Below are positions 1 to 9,472 of a DNA stretch of 64,000 nt, one piece after another. The notes under the pieces were generated by a model. It saw only the letters and a program-made list of their open reading frames with translations, made no database searches and was not told the DNA's origin. The stretch comes from Sphaerulina vaccinii (lineage: Eukaryota > Ascomycota > Dothideomycetes > Mycosphaerellales > Mycosphaerellaceae). The first letter of the stretch is position 1. Every line of letters starts with the position of its first letter. A program made the position numbers and the translations under genes. The stretch spans positions 1,302,001-1,366,000 of the forward strand of contig JAKUDP010000012.1 of assembly GCA_022570795.1 (NCBI GenBank), in the 5' to 3' direction.

Positions 1-230
1 TTAAAGTTCAATGACCTCGGCCACTCACAGCGGTAAAGCTTGAATGTGGTCAAAGCGATCAGCCTCCTGAACCTCACTGACTAAACATATCCTAGAACAC
101 TCACTTTCCTGCCAGCTGTACACTTACCGGACCTCGAATCACGCTCCTCAAGACATCGACCAGTATAGAGCACTTCCAGCTCAAACAAAGGAACAACCCT
201 TATCATCGCTTCGGTCCCAAGACGAGAAAC

Positions 231-974
231 ATGGCGCAGACAGTAGGCAAGCCTGGCATGGCGCCTATGTTCTCAGCTGTCGTCTTCATCCTCAGCTCCC
301 TCGCCTGGTATCCACTCGAATCCTACTGTCATCTCTGGCTCGAGAACGGCGAACCGACCTACAACCACAAGATCGAATCTCTAAGTGATCTCGGCGTCAA
401 CTACCGACAAGTCCATGAACTCAAGCACTACAACGTTACCTCCTATGCCTTCAAATGGGCAAATGGAAACTTCATCCAAGCTGGAGTGGCATTCGCTATC
501 GCACAGCTCTTCTTGATCTACACTACCAGAAGGAATGTGACGCAACAAACAGCCTTCTTGAGAATCTGCCGAACAGTCCTGTCATGCTTCGTATTAGCTG
601 GCTTCGTACTTTTCGCTCAAATCCATGGAGGACCACGAGAGAAGTTCTGGAAAATTATCGGCTGGCATTGGTTTGGTTTTGGCATGGTCGCAATAGCGGG
701 TAATCTGAATTCCTTCCTCGCATCGGCAAGACCTAATCAGATTGGAGCTTTCGAGGACAACCAGATATATCGCTTTCTCAGTTCCATGCTTGCTGGTATC
801 GGGTTTTACAGCTACTATCGCTTCAATACGATGGGAGAGTGGAATTACGCGACTCCGATTGGTCTCTGGCAGCGTGGAACGATATATCCTATTCTGGCGT
901 GGGAGCTGCTCACAGGAGTGTTTCTTGTTCTTGAGACGCTCTCTGGCTCGACATTTAAGCCTAAGAAAGCATGA
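231..974 (+). CDS. polytopic membrane protein, DUF998-like (uncharacterised)
   Basis: Uninterrupted 247-codon frame beginning at an ATG in good context (AAACATGGC). Hydrophobic segments lie near residues 14-32, 80-97, 113-131, 141-165, 183-197 and 222-238, giving about six membrane spans, followed by a short basic tail ending KPKKA. The pattern of a first span followed by a soluble loop and a NGNFIQAG-type second span resembles fungal proteins annotated as DUF998, but this is recollection of the family look, not a search. No catalytic motif is visible and no role is assigned. It stands alone; the next gene starts about 700 bp downstream on the same strand. Coding status is fairly secure from length, composition and start context; the family name is tentative. 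Confidence 0.75.
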   Translation: MAQTVGKPGMAPMFSAVVFILSSLAWYPLESYCHLWLENGEPTYNHKIESLSDLGVNYRQVHELKHYNVTSYAFKWANGNFIQAGVAFAIAQLFLIYTTRRNVTQQTAFLRICRTVLSCFVLAGFVLFAQIHGGPREKFWKIIGWHWFGFGMVAIAGNLNSFLASARPNQIGAFEDNQIYRFLSSMLAGIGFYSYYRFNTMGEWNYATPIGLWQRGTIYPILAWELLTGVFLVLETLSGSTFKPKKA

Positions 975-1664
975 TTGTGTCATGGCTGGCGTGGCTACCA
1001 AGCAATCTCATCTTGAAGTTGGTAATCCGCTGTAAAAAGGTGGTGTGATGGCTGTCTGCGGACGACACGGCAATCGCGGGCGTTCGCATAATACGAGTAC
1101 GGCAGCGAAACGACCCATCCTAGGGTCGCGCAATTTGGTCAACTTGTATTGAAGGCAGGTCACCAACCTGCATATATTTCAACAAGACAAGCCTCGATAG
1201 CCAAGACAACAGCTGTTGTGCAGGGTACCTTGCTACAACTTCTCGTTCCCGGGTGTCTTCGTTCCGTGTCCGTCCCCAAGTCAGCAAGACCGCCAGATGC
1301 CTCACCCAATGACTGCTGCGACAAGACGATGCCGTGCAGATGTATGCTTGAATCAGTCTCCTGATGCGGCTCAGTCTTCACTTGCGTGACTGCCGCGCTC
1401 TCCAACCGCGACTAGCGCCCAGGAGCGAATTGTATTCAGATCCCAGCGCCACATGAGTAGGAAATATTTCCGGACCACAAGCTTTGCTGCCTGCTCGTTC
1501 ACATCGTTCGGCCCTGCTTGCGGCTGACGTGAACCCGTAAGCCGAAATCCTTGGCCTGGGATATGTTTGTTGATGCCTCGTGTAGTGAAGACCAACACCA
1601 CTCACTCACACGACACATGCCAGATATATCAAAACTCCGATCGACACCAAAAGTGAAGGCCAAA
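975..1664. other. intergenic region
   Basis: About 690 bp between the DUF998-like gene and the methyltransferase. It holds only short overlapping frames on both strands with no recognisable protein. The frame of the next gene is open upstream to 1551, including a second possible ATG at 1617. No RNA gene or repeat recognised. Confidence 0.5.
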
Positions 1665-2441
1665 ATGGGAAGCGCGGATCCAGAACAATACGACTCCATC
1701 GCAGACAGATATGCAACAAGAGAACACCTCCCACATTCAAAGCTGGAATTCGAGCTAGTCAAGCAAGCACTCGGAGACTGCACAGGCTACCGCATTCTCG
1801 ACCTCGCAGGCGGGACAGGCGAACATGCGCGATTTGCCATCGAAGCAGGCGCTTCCCACATCGATGTCGTGGACATCAGTAAAGAAATGATGCAAGTCGG
1901 CTCCAAGATCGAGAAGGCAGCAAACCGCAACATTATCCAATGGCACTTGGGAGACATGTTTATACCACTCCAGAATTCGTTGCCGGATCTGCCCATAGAA
2001 GGATACGATATGGTCTTAGCAATGTGGGCATGGGACCACGCCGGGACTTTCCAAGACTATTGTGGGATTTGGAGGAATGTCGCTTCGTATCTCAAACCAG
2101 GAGGGAAACTTGTTGCGTGTAGAATCTGTAATCCTTGGTGCGAGAGTCTGCAGAGCGGGAAATATGGAGCTAAATGTGCTTTGATTCAGCAGACGGAGGC
2201 GAAAGGAGTGAAGGTCTTGGTGAAGGTACTTACTGAACCTGTTTTCGAATTCGAAAGTGAAATTACAGAGGCGAGTCTGAGTGGAGAGACGTATGTACCC
2301 AATGCGCTGGGCATATCAGAGATATGTAATCTGTCGCCTGAAGAGACGGAGACCGTGAAGAGTGATCCGGATTTCTGGAAGGAGATGTTGGAGGAACCGT
2401 ACTTTGTCGTGTTTACTGGACAGAAAGTCGGTAAATCATAA
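1665..2441 (+). CDS. class I SAM-dependent methyltransferase
   Basis: Predicted 258-residue single-exon enzyme. Motif I (ILDLAGGTGEH, residues 44-54) is the glycine-rich S-adenosylmethionine loop. It is followed by an acidic strand end (VVDIS) that would bind the ribose, and by a later LKPGGKLVA segment typical of class I methyltransferases. The N-terminal YDSIADRYATREHLPHS resembles small-molecule methyltransferases of the ubiE/toxA-like type in fungi. The substrate cannot be told from sequence. The frame is open from 1551 with an ATG at 1617. The ATG at 1665 (CAAAATGGG) has the better initiation context and removes a non-conserved leader, so it was chosen. The stop lies about 95 bp from the stop of the convergent carboxylesterase gene. 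Confidence 0.85.
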   Translation: MGSADPEQYDSIADRYATREHLPHSKLEFELVKQALGDCTGYRILDLAGGTGEHARFAIEAGASHIDVVDISKEMMQVGSKIEKAANRNIIQWHLGDMFIPLQNSLPDLPIEGYDMVLAMWAWDHAGTFQDYCGIWRNVASYLKPGGKLVACRICNPWCESLQSGKYGAKCALIQQTEAKGVKVLVKVLTEPVFEFESEITEASLSGETYVPNALGISEICNLSPEETETVKSDPDFWKEMLEEPYFVVFTGQKVGKS

Positions 2442-2535
2442 GCCCTTTCCACCATTCCACAAAATCTATCTTCTGGATTCAGGATCAGCTCGCTCTATGT
2501 CTTTGAGTCGTTATTCGTACGATCGGTCCTTGTGT

Positions 2536-4396
2536 CTAGTCTTCTGGGACTTCTGACTTTTCCCACCAGAATCTGCATTCCTCCTTGGCCCACTCGTCGT
2601 GCACGAATTGTGCTGCGATGCCAACATTAGAGCCGCCAGCGGCTTCGTCGTTGCCCTTGCCGAAGATCATCGTACGTGCATTCTGGCTATACGGCTTCCA
2701 CTCCGGTCGCTCGATCGCTTTGCGTCCTTGCAGCTTCATTGGGTCACCGGTGACGATGAAGCTGGTGAGGTACGAGTTGAAGTACTTGGCAATCTCATCC
2801 TGGGTGGGAGAGATGTCTCGTACAAGAGGTGACATAGTTTCGTACCAGATCTGGTCACCATGGTTTGCTCCGCCGATGACAGTCTTGTTCACGGCCCAGT
2901 GGTATTGGTAGACTGGTGCATCTTGTCCCTCGCTTGCGAAGTGAGACGTTTGTCTGACGGGGCAGACGTATGCGTAGTTGCCATATGCTGCTTCGACTCT
3001 CTTGTACTGTTCGCCAATGCCAAGATCGGATAAGTTCCTGTCGTCCACGTACGGCGAGGCGCGATCCTGAGCTGGATCTGGGTAGAGCTCGTTCAGCTGC
3101 TTGAGGTCCTTCTTACTCAGCTGTGGCAAAAGAGTGGCGAAGAAGTCCGTGAAGTCGTTGCTGGAGTGAGTCTTCTTCGGCACATACATCGTGCCCTCGT
3201 TGTGGTTAAAGCCAGTCATGATAGGCACCTTGTGCCAGTTACCAGACTTCCATGCATCGAGCGGACGGCGGGAGATTATGTCGTTGTCGAGTACTGGCTG
3301 CCAAGCCCACCTGACTGAAGGATTGTACTCATCAAAGACTGCTGTCTGTGCGGCTTGAACGACATCTGAAGGTGCCCAGCGAAGGCAATCGAGCACATCT
3401 GCATCCGACTTGCCATTGCAGCCGACCTCAGCCACGAACTTGTCGAATTGAACTTGGTGCAGCTTCGAACTGGCCGGGTGCACAGCTCGCGAAGTCGCAG
3501 CACCCGACTCAATGATGGCCTTATGGAACAGCTGGCGCTTCTCGTTTACGTCCATGATATGGTGACCGATAGAGTGAGCACCAGCACTGAGTCCAGCAAT
3601 CGTGACATCGTGAGGATTCCCACCGAAGTTCTCGATGTTCTTCTGCACCCACTCCAACAGCAACTTCTGGTCATGCAGACCCAGATTCAGCAATCCCTCC
3701 TTCTCTGTGAGCTCACTGTTGAGGAAGCCCAAGGCACCAATCCGGTAATTGAACGATAAAGCGATGAATGGCTCCTCGGAGTTGGCCAGCATCGAAGCAG
3801 TATCGTGCATAGCAGCGAAACCTCGATTGAAAGCTCCGCCATGAATGTATACCAGAACTGGAAGTTTGGCATTGGCGAATGTTCCCCTCCATCGGAATAC
3901 GTTCAGTGTCAGACAGTCCTCGCTCGAATCGAGCCATGGTGTTCCTGGAATGCGAAGCAATTGCTTGCCAGGACATCTGCCGGAATGTTAGCCTTGACAC
4001 TCTGCAGGATCTTCGATAATTGTCCGCATACCTCAGTGAGTACTCTGTCGTCTGTATCGTTTCATCACTATCCGGAACGGGCACAGGCCTCGCAAACCTC
4101 AATTCTCCAATTGGTGACTGAGCGTATGGAATGCCAAGCCATGCTTCCACTGGGATAGGATGATCGCGATTGTCGATGACTTTTCCAACGAATGTGCCTT
4201 GTGATGTTACTGCAATCGTTTGAGAGATATCTTCGAATCCTGGGATCAAGTCGAAGAAAGATTGTACCGACTTATGCACACTCGGAACAAGATTGTAGAG
4301 GACTAGAAACGCTAATAATGGAGCTGCTAGAAAACGAATGCCCAAACCTTTCGAAGAAGGCCGGCGAATTGGCTTGACATCTTCGACCTTCTCCAT
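2536..4396 (-). CDS. type B carboxylesterase, membrane-anchored, two exons
   Basis: Spliced product of about 601 residues. Exon 1 is 4396-4032 and exon 2 is 3976-2536. The 55-bp intron has GTATGC donor, GCTAAC branch and CAG acceptor, and splicing joins the two frames through an Arg codon. The alpha/beta-hydrolase carboxylesterase fold is shown by the oxyanion motif HGGAF (near residue 167), nucleophile elbow GLSAG (Ser252), an acidic residue in NHNEG (Glu382) and His494 in GGANHGD. The SEDCLTLNVF signature is present. Residues about 20-36 form a hydrophobic stretch after a basic N terminus, suggesting a type II signal anchor with the catalytic domain outside the cytosol. The frame opens at a TTG at 4429; the first ATG is 4396. 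Substrate unknown: an ester of a lipid, cell-wall or plant compound are all possible. Divergent from the MFS gene at 4984. Confidence 0.9.
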
Positions 4397-4983
4397 TATT
4401 GTTGACAACGACTTCAGTCTTTCGATCAAGAAGTGTTATGTTGGGGAAGTCGGACGTCTTTATGCAAGCAAGTATTTCGAGGTGGGTCGGTCTTGGTACC
4501 CAGCTTAGCCTAGCGACGAAGAGCCGCTAAACGAATTCCAGGCTCTCGTTCTCGCTTTCCAAGGAAAAGCCACGAAAAAGACCTCAAAACGTGGGCCAAA
4601 GTACGACGCGTCCAATGCCGCTGCATATGCCCAGCAACGCAGAAGTATGATGCCAAAGAGAAGCTCGGTAAGGCTGTAGACTAGGTTATTATGATGCGAT
4701 GCATATGATTGCCAAGGTTTCTGCATCTCAACGACAGCCTTGCCCGCAGGACTCTCCGCATTGGGGGTCGGATTGAGATAGGGCAGGCATATGTTCGGGG
4801 AGTCCTCCGCATGCCATAACCTCCGGTGGATGGACACTGAGTAGAACGTCGGATGCAGATGACGAAGCGGCAAAGTACCTGGCTTGTGTAATATAAGTGA
4901 ACTCGTGAAGATTTTGACCTTTTCAAGAATCAACACAATTCACGTCCTGGCCATTGCTGCCATTGCTGCCAGTCTCGTTCGCA
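4397..4983. promoter_or_regulatory. shared divergent promoter region
   Basis: A 587-bp gap between the start codons of the divergent carboxylesterase and MFS transporter genes. It contains small frames on the minus strand that match nothing recognisable. Shared control of an extracellular esterase and a carboxylate/anion carrier is plausible but is inference only. Confidence 0.35.
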
Positions 4984-6564
4984 ATGTCAGAACAACTTGT
5001 TGTCGCGGCCATTGCGCCAGAGATCAAAGATGAGAAGAAAGGTCTGGAGACGACAATTTCGAATGCGCCTTCGGATATGAAGGCAGGCGAAATCGTGGAC
5101 CTTGATCAAGCCGAAATCTTTCTTCAGCAGCATAACATAACTCACCACGACCTCAATGCCCTCCTCGAAGATAAAGAAGGCATGAAGAAGCTGGTCAGGA
5201 AGGTCGACTGGCTCCTCATGCCATTACTCTGCGGAACCTTCCTCCTCCAGTACATCGACAAGCAGTCCATCTCATACGCCGCAGTATTCGACCTCTTCCC
5301 GACAACCGGCACGAACCAGGCGGAATACTCCTGGCTGATCTCGCTATTCTACTTTGGCTACCTGGTCGCCGAGTGGCCGGCATCCTATCTCGCACAAAAG
5401 CTGCCAACAGGAAAGGTGGTCTCAGTCACGATCACGATATGGGGCTCGATATTGATGCTGATGGCTGCTTGTCAAGACTTCGCTGGACTTGCGGCTTGTC
5501 GATTCCTGCTTGGATGTTTCGAATCGATGATCACTCCAGTGTTTATGATGATCGTGGGACAGTGGTACCAGAGATCCGAGCAGTCAGCTCGCGCAGGGTT
5601 GTTCTATTGCTTCAATGGAGTTGGCGCCTCTACTGGCGGGATCCTGTTCTTCGCGGTCGGCCAAGCGAAAGGTTTCGATGTGTGGCGTAGCATCTTCATA
5701 CTTGCAGGAGGAATGACTGTATGCTGGGGCATCTTGCTGTTCTTCTTTCTCCCGGACAATATCATGGGTGCCAAACGCTTCAGCAACCAGGAGAAGGCGA
5801 TGCTTATTGCTAGGTCGCAGCAGAACCAGACTGGCGTCTTTAACAAGAAGATCAAGATCGCGCAGGTGAAGGAGGCATTGATGGATCCTCAGATCTGGTT
5901 GCTGTTTCTCTTTGTGCTTCTCAACGAGACAGTGAATGGAGGTCTGGCGAACTTCTCCAAGCTCATTATCAAAGGCCTGGCCAATGGCGATGCTCTTCTG
6001 ACGACGGCGTATGGCGTCCCAACTGGTATCTGGCAGGTGATGTTCGTGTTCAGTGGACCTTGGTTGGCAGGCAGATTCAAGAACATCCGCACGTACATCA
6101 TGCCGCTGTACGTTCTGCCAACGATTCTTGCGACTGCGCTGCTGTGGCAGCTACCGCACAACGCCCAGAACAGCAAGGGACTGCTGGTATGCAATTATAT
6201 CGCAGGCTCATTCGTCGCCAGTCTGGTCATTGCGTTACAGTTGCCCGCGAACAATGTCGGTGGGTACACGAAGCGTGTGACGTCCACAGCGTTGGTCTTC
6301 TTGGCCTACTGCGCCGGCAATATCATCGGACCGCATGCTTTCCTGGCAAGTGAGGCCCCAATCTATAGCACAGGCTGTACGGTTACGATGTGTTGCGCTG
6401 CTGGCCAGGTTGTGCTATCGTTTATGATCCGCGCTCTGCTCATTCGTCGCAACAAGAAGCGCGACGAGATGTATGGGCCAGCTCTCACGGGCCAGGCGTT
6501 GACAGAAGGTCTGATCGAGGACTTAACAGATTTCGAGAATCCCAACTTCCGCTATAGCTACTAG
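4984..6564 (+). CDS. MFS transporter, allantoate permease (Dal5) type
   Basis: Single-exon protein of 526 residues starting at ATG 4984; the open frame extends to a TTG at 4954 that is not a plausible start. An N-terminal cytosolic stretch of about 85 residues is followed by about 12 hydrophobic segments. LLMPLLCGTFLLQYIDKQS at the first span, the FYFGYLVAEWPASYLAQKLP segment and the RFLLGCFES motif are typical of the fungal anion:cation symporter family that includes Dal5, Fen2 and Tna1. These carriers import small organic anions such as allantoate, ureidosuccinate, pantothenate or nicotinate across the plasma membrane. The substrate cannot be read from the sequence. The gene is divergent from a carboxylesterase, whose products might be taken up (inference). 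Confidence 0.9.
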   Translation: MSEQLVVAAIAPEIKDEKKGLETTISNAPSDMKAGEIVDLDQAEIFLQQHNITHHDLNALLEDKEGMKKLVRKVDWLLMPLLCGTFLLQYIDKQSISYAAVFDLFPTTGTNQAEYSWLISLFYFGYLVAEWPASYLAQKLPTGKVVSVTITIWGSILMLMAACQDFAGLAACRFLLGCFESMITPVFMMIVGQWYQRSEQSARAGLFYCFNGVGASTGGILFFAVGQAKGFDVWRSIFILAGGMTVCWGILLFFFLPDNIMGAKRFSNQEKAMLIARSQQNQTGVFNKKIKIAQVKEALMDPQIWLLFLFVLLNETVNGGLANFSKLIIKGLANGDALLTTAYGVPTGIWQVMFVFSGPWLAGRFKNIRTYIMPLYVLPTILATALLWQLPHNAQNSKGLLVCNYIAGSFVASLVIALQLPANNVGGYTKRVTSTALVFLAYCAGNIIGPHAFLASEAPIYSTGCTVTMCCAAGQVVLSFMIRALLIRRNKKRDEMYGPALTGQALTEGLIEDLTDFENPNFRYSY

Positions 6565-6888
6565 ATGTAGAAGTGTCAGTACCACAGTAGATCTTGTTAG
6601 TCGTTGTCAGTGTGTTGCCGTTATATTCACTTCTCACGTCACACAACACATCATCGCGCCTTCCATCACTTCCTCTTGCCTTCGCATCTCTCTAAGCATA
6701 AGAGACGTTTGCACGGCCGGTATACATGTTCGCCTCTTTCGCAACAAACAGGTAACAGCGACTCATACTGGCCTATCACCGTGATATCCCTGTATCTCTT
6801 GCTACTGCCAGCGCGACACCGACATCAACATTTTTGACATCTTCTATTCTCAAGCTCTACGCCCATCTGGCTTTCCATTCTTCAAGCC
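6565..6888. other. intergenic / 5' untranslated region of PEX11-like gene
   Basis: 324 bp between the MFS stop and the PEX11-like start. The sequence is pyrimidine-rich, as is usual in fungal promoters and leaders. Nothing else recognised. Confidence 0.4.
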
Positions 6889-7714
6889 ATGCTCAACTCG
6901 ATCGTGCGCTTCTCCAACGACGCGGCCGCCATAGAGAAGACTCTCCGCGGTCTCCAAGGCTTCGCAACAATCGCAGTTGGTCTGGCGCAGTCGCAGCAGG
7001 ATATCGAGTTCTGGCTGAAGCTACGCGCGCAGCTCGCATTAGGCACGCTGCTCATATCGCAGGATGCAGGTTGATGATGATGCTGATAATGTTAGTGTAC
7101 AGGTCGAAGATACTTCCGTCTCTTAAAGTGGCATCCATGTTGGCAATCTGCCTCGGAGTGGGCGGCGGCTGAAAACAACCAATATGGCAGCCTGAGGCGA
7201 ACATTAGAGGTTGTCAAACATGCCTTTTTGGGAATGTATTTCTTTCTGGAGATGTTTACGATCGTGAGAACCGACCTTGATTGTGTTGTGAAGCGATTCT
7301 GTACTGATAATATGTGATTTGTAGACAAACGCGCTAGGAGTTACGGCTTATGACTGGGGACCAGGAGTACAAACGGAAGCTAATAAATGCTGGTTCTATT
7401 CAATATCTGTCTCGATCGTGCTATGTTTGTATTGTTGGCTCTTCCCACAGGAGACGACAGCAACGAAGACAGAAGTAAAGTCGACTGAGAAGACAGACTC
7501 AAAGGAGCAAGCTTCCCCTTCGATCACGAGATCATGGAAGTTAGAGCCCAAGCTCAGGACGCAGCTCGTCATTGACTTCTCGGACCTGGTTGTACCAGGA
7601 GCTGCGGTAGGTTGGATACCTGCTGGGCCCATAGCTGTTGGTGTTGCCAGCACTATCTCAACCTTCATGACAGGACGACAGATCTGGAACCGTGTTCAGC
7701 AAGCAGCGAGGTAG
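6889..7714 (+). CDS. PEX11-family peroxisomal membrane protein, three exons
   Basis: Reconstructed from three coding segments: 6889-7069, 7103-7263 and 7325-7714. The product of about 243 residues reads through to a TAG at 7712. Exon 2 encodes RRYFRLLKWHPCW, and exon 3 ends in a FSDLVVPGAAVGWIPAGP segment. That segment is like the conserved C-terminal hydrophobic region of PEX11 proteins, which drive peroxisome elongation and division. Intron 2 (7264-7324, 61 bp) has GTGAGA donor, CTGAT branch and TAG acceptor. Intron 1 is unusual: with a GT donor it is only 33 bp (7070-7102), while a GC donor at 7043 would give 60 bp and a 234-residue protein. Both keep frame. The gene is convergent with the metallo-hydrolase gene, with 70 bp between stops. 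Assignment to PEX11 is by motif memory; the subtype (PEX11C-like) is a guess. Confidence 0.75.
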
Positions 7715-7784
7715 ACGTGGAAAGATAGATGCATAGGATAGAGCAAGCAATATGTTTAAGAACGTCGTTTCTCGTTGGTTGAAT

Positions 7785-8853
7785 CTAGGTATATGCATGC
7801 GGAGCAAGCCTGTACTTGAAGAAAGTATCAGCGCAGTGGCCGAACACCATCTTGCCATTCGTGCGCTGTTATGTGCGTTAGCTTGCCAGTGAGACGCGTT
7901 ATATGGGTGGCAGAGATATACCTTCTGCAAAGCCTTGATCATCTGATCCGACTCAATCCAATCGTCATGATCTCTCGCTAGCCAGCCCTGTGGCACACCA
8001 GAATCGTAGTTCTCGTACACGTGGTACTGATCAGTCGTGAAGATCCATGTTCCAGATTCCTTCAGGTTGACTTGCATGATGCAAAGACCAGGTGTATGTC
8101 CTGCCATCAAAGTGATTAGTATACCTCTGCTACACAGGCATTGTGCTAATGAACTCACCTGGTGCGTGTCGGAGGTTAATACCAGGCGCCAACTCCAGGA
8201 AAGGTCCGTGAAAGGCCTTCCAGTTCAGCTCCAGTGACAAGTCTTTAGGAAGATAGACACCTAAGTCGGACTTTGTAGCAACGGAGTAGAAAGCATGTTT
8301 CAATTCCTTCTCATGAATATAGATCGGTACATCAGTTCCATGGAAGTTCTCAAGTCCGCCCGCATGATCAAGATGCATATGACCCATAATCACAGCTTTG
8401 ACATCCTTGATATCATGGCCGGTCTTTTTGATCTGAGCAGGTAGTTCATGTTCCGGGGAGTAGTCTACTCGAGCGAAAATATCGTTGAGAGGAGCGCCCC
8501 AAACTTCCGGATAGTTGTCACCGCCGCCGGTTTCAAAGAGGATGAGGCCTTCGGTGGGATGTTCGATGAGGATTGAAATGATCACGCACTTGCGACGTGG
8601 GGCTACGGCAGAGGGATTGGAGGCTGTGGTTGTGCCTCCTCCTCGCATGAACCAGCCTTCGTCTGCTTCGAGGTTGCCGCAGTGAAGGAGCTGCATGATG
8701 AGTTAGTGAGACATTGTCAAGGCTTGTGATGAGGGTCGAACCCATAGTTTGGTGCCCTGTTCATGTTAGCATATTCATCATGAGATGTCGTTGGTTAGTG
8801 TGTTGTACTTCTGGAGCTTGGTTGACAATATCTAAGCCGAATGTGGTCGCCAT
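7785..8853 (-). CDS. metallo-beta-lactamase superfamily hydrolase (lactonase-like), five exons
   Basis: Deduced exons: 8853-8809, 8756-8742 (15-nt microexon), 8690-8159, 8100-7922 and 7865-7785, giving a protein of about 283 residues. All four introns (52, 51, 58 and 56 bp) are GT-AG with CTAAC or TACTAAT-type branch sites, and all joins keep frame. The zinc-binding signature HMHLDH occupies residues 124-129. It is followed by a second histidine region APGHTPG, an aspartate in TTDQYH, and a terminal FGHCAD where many relatives have GHD. This layout fits the N-acyl-homoserine-lactone lactonase-like branch, whose fungal members are mostly uncharacterised; lactone or ester hydrolysis is likely. 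The N terminus MATTFGLDIVNQAPE joins through GTKLW to LLHCGNLEADEGW, as in fungal relatives as I recall them. Confidence 0.85.
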
Positions 8854-9472
8854 TACTGCAAGGTAAGTCGGTGTCGTTTGATGGGTTATGGAGGTGTTAG
8901 GTAATGGAAGAGTTGCTTGTCGACAACTGCGAGTCTGACATGCCTACATGTCTCCGTTCGAGCGTGGTTGCTCAATCGGTGCTTGCTCCACTCCTGTCAT
9001 CGATGTGACTGAGCTTGTTACTCGTTGTGGTCTAGACTTCCGAGCTCGCAACGTCATCTTGTATAACACTTTAAGATGCTTTTTGAGGACAAAGCACCTA
9101 TGCTGAGAAGGTATGCAGAGCATGGGATTTGCCTGCGATCGTTGATCGCTAGCAGTGTCATCCTTGGCTCGGAAGAACGGTTCCGACGGTCATTGCGCAA
9201 TGACCTTGTCGCTGAGGAGTATGAAGAACAGCAGATCATGCGGAAACTCAGCAATACCATACGAAGTGTTGTTGCGGCTCAGCAAGATGCGTTATAGAAA
9301 GCTGAAGCTGATATGCAGTGCATTCTCGTCCATCAAGGTTGTTGCAGGAACATGCTTCATGCAGGCTGACTGTGGCACGACATAGGGCATTTGTAGGGCA
9401 CGTAAGCTCGTATGGACAAACACAGCCACAACATCTGCGATGTGGTTCTGCTGTCTTGCTGAGATCGGGTGT
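8854..9472. other. intergenic region
   Basis: About 620 bp upstream of the metallo-hydrolase and downstream of the minus-strand MFS gene. It contains a 73-codon plus-strand frame (9076-9297) that lacks family resemblance and is not accepted as a gene. No repeat or RNA recognised. Confidence 0.4.

Noticed and set aside
594..1001. 135-codon minus-strand frame opposite the first gene
   Set aside because: Antisense shadow of the membrane protein gene; composition follows the opposite strand.
9076..9297. 73-codon plus-strand frame between the metallo-hydrolase and the MFS gene
   Set aside because: Short, preceded by an in-frame stop, no splice partners and no recognisable family.
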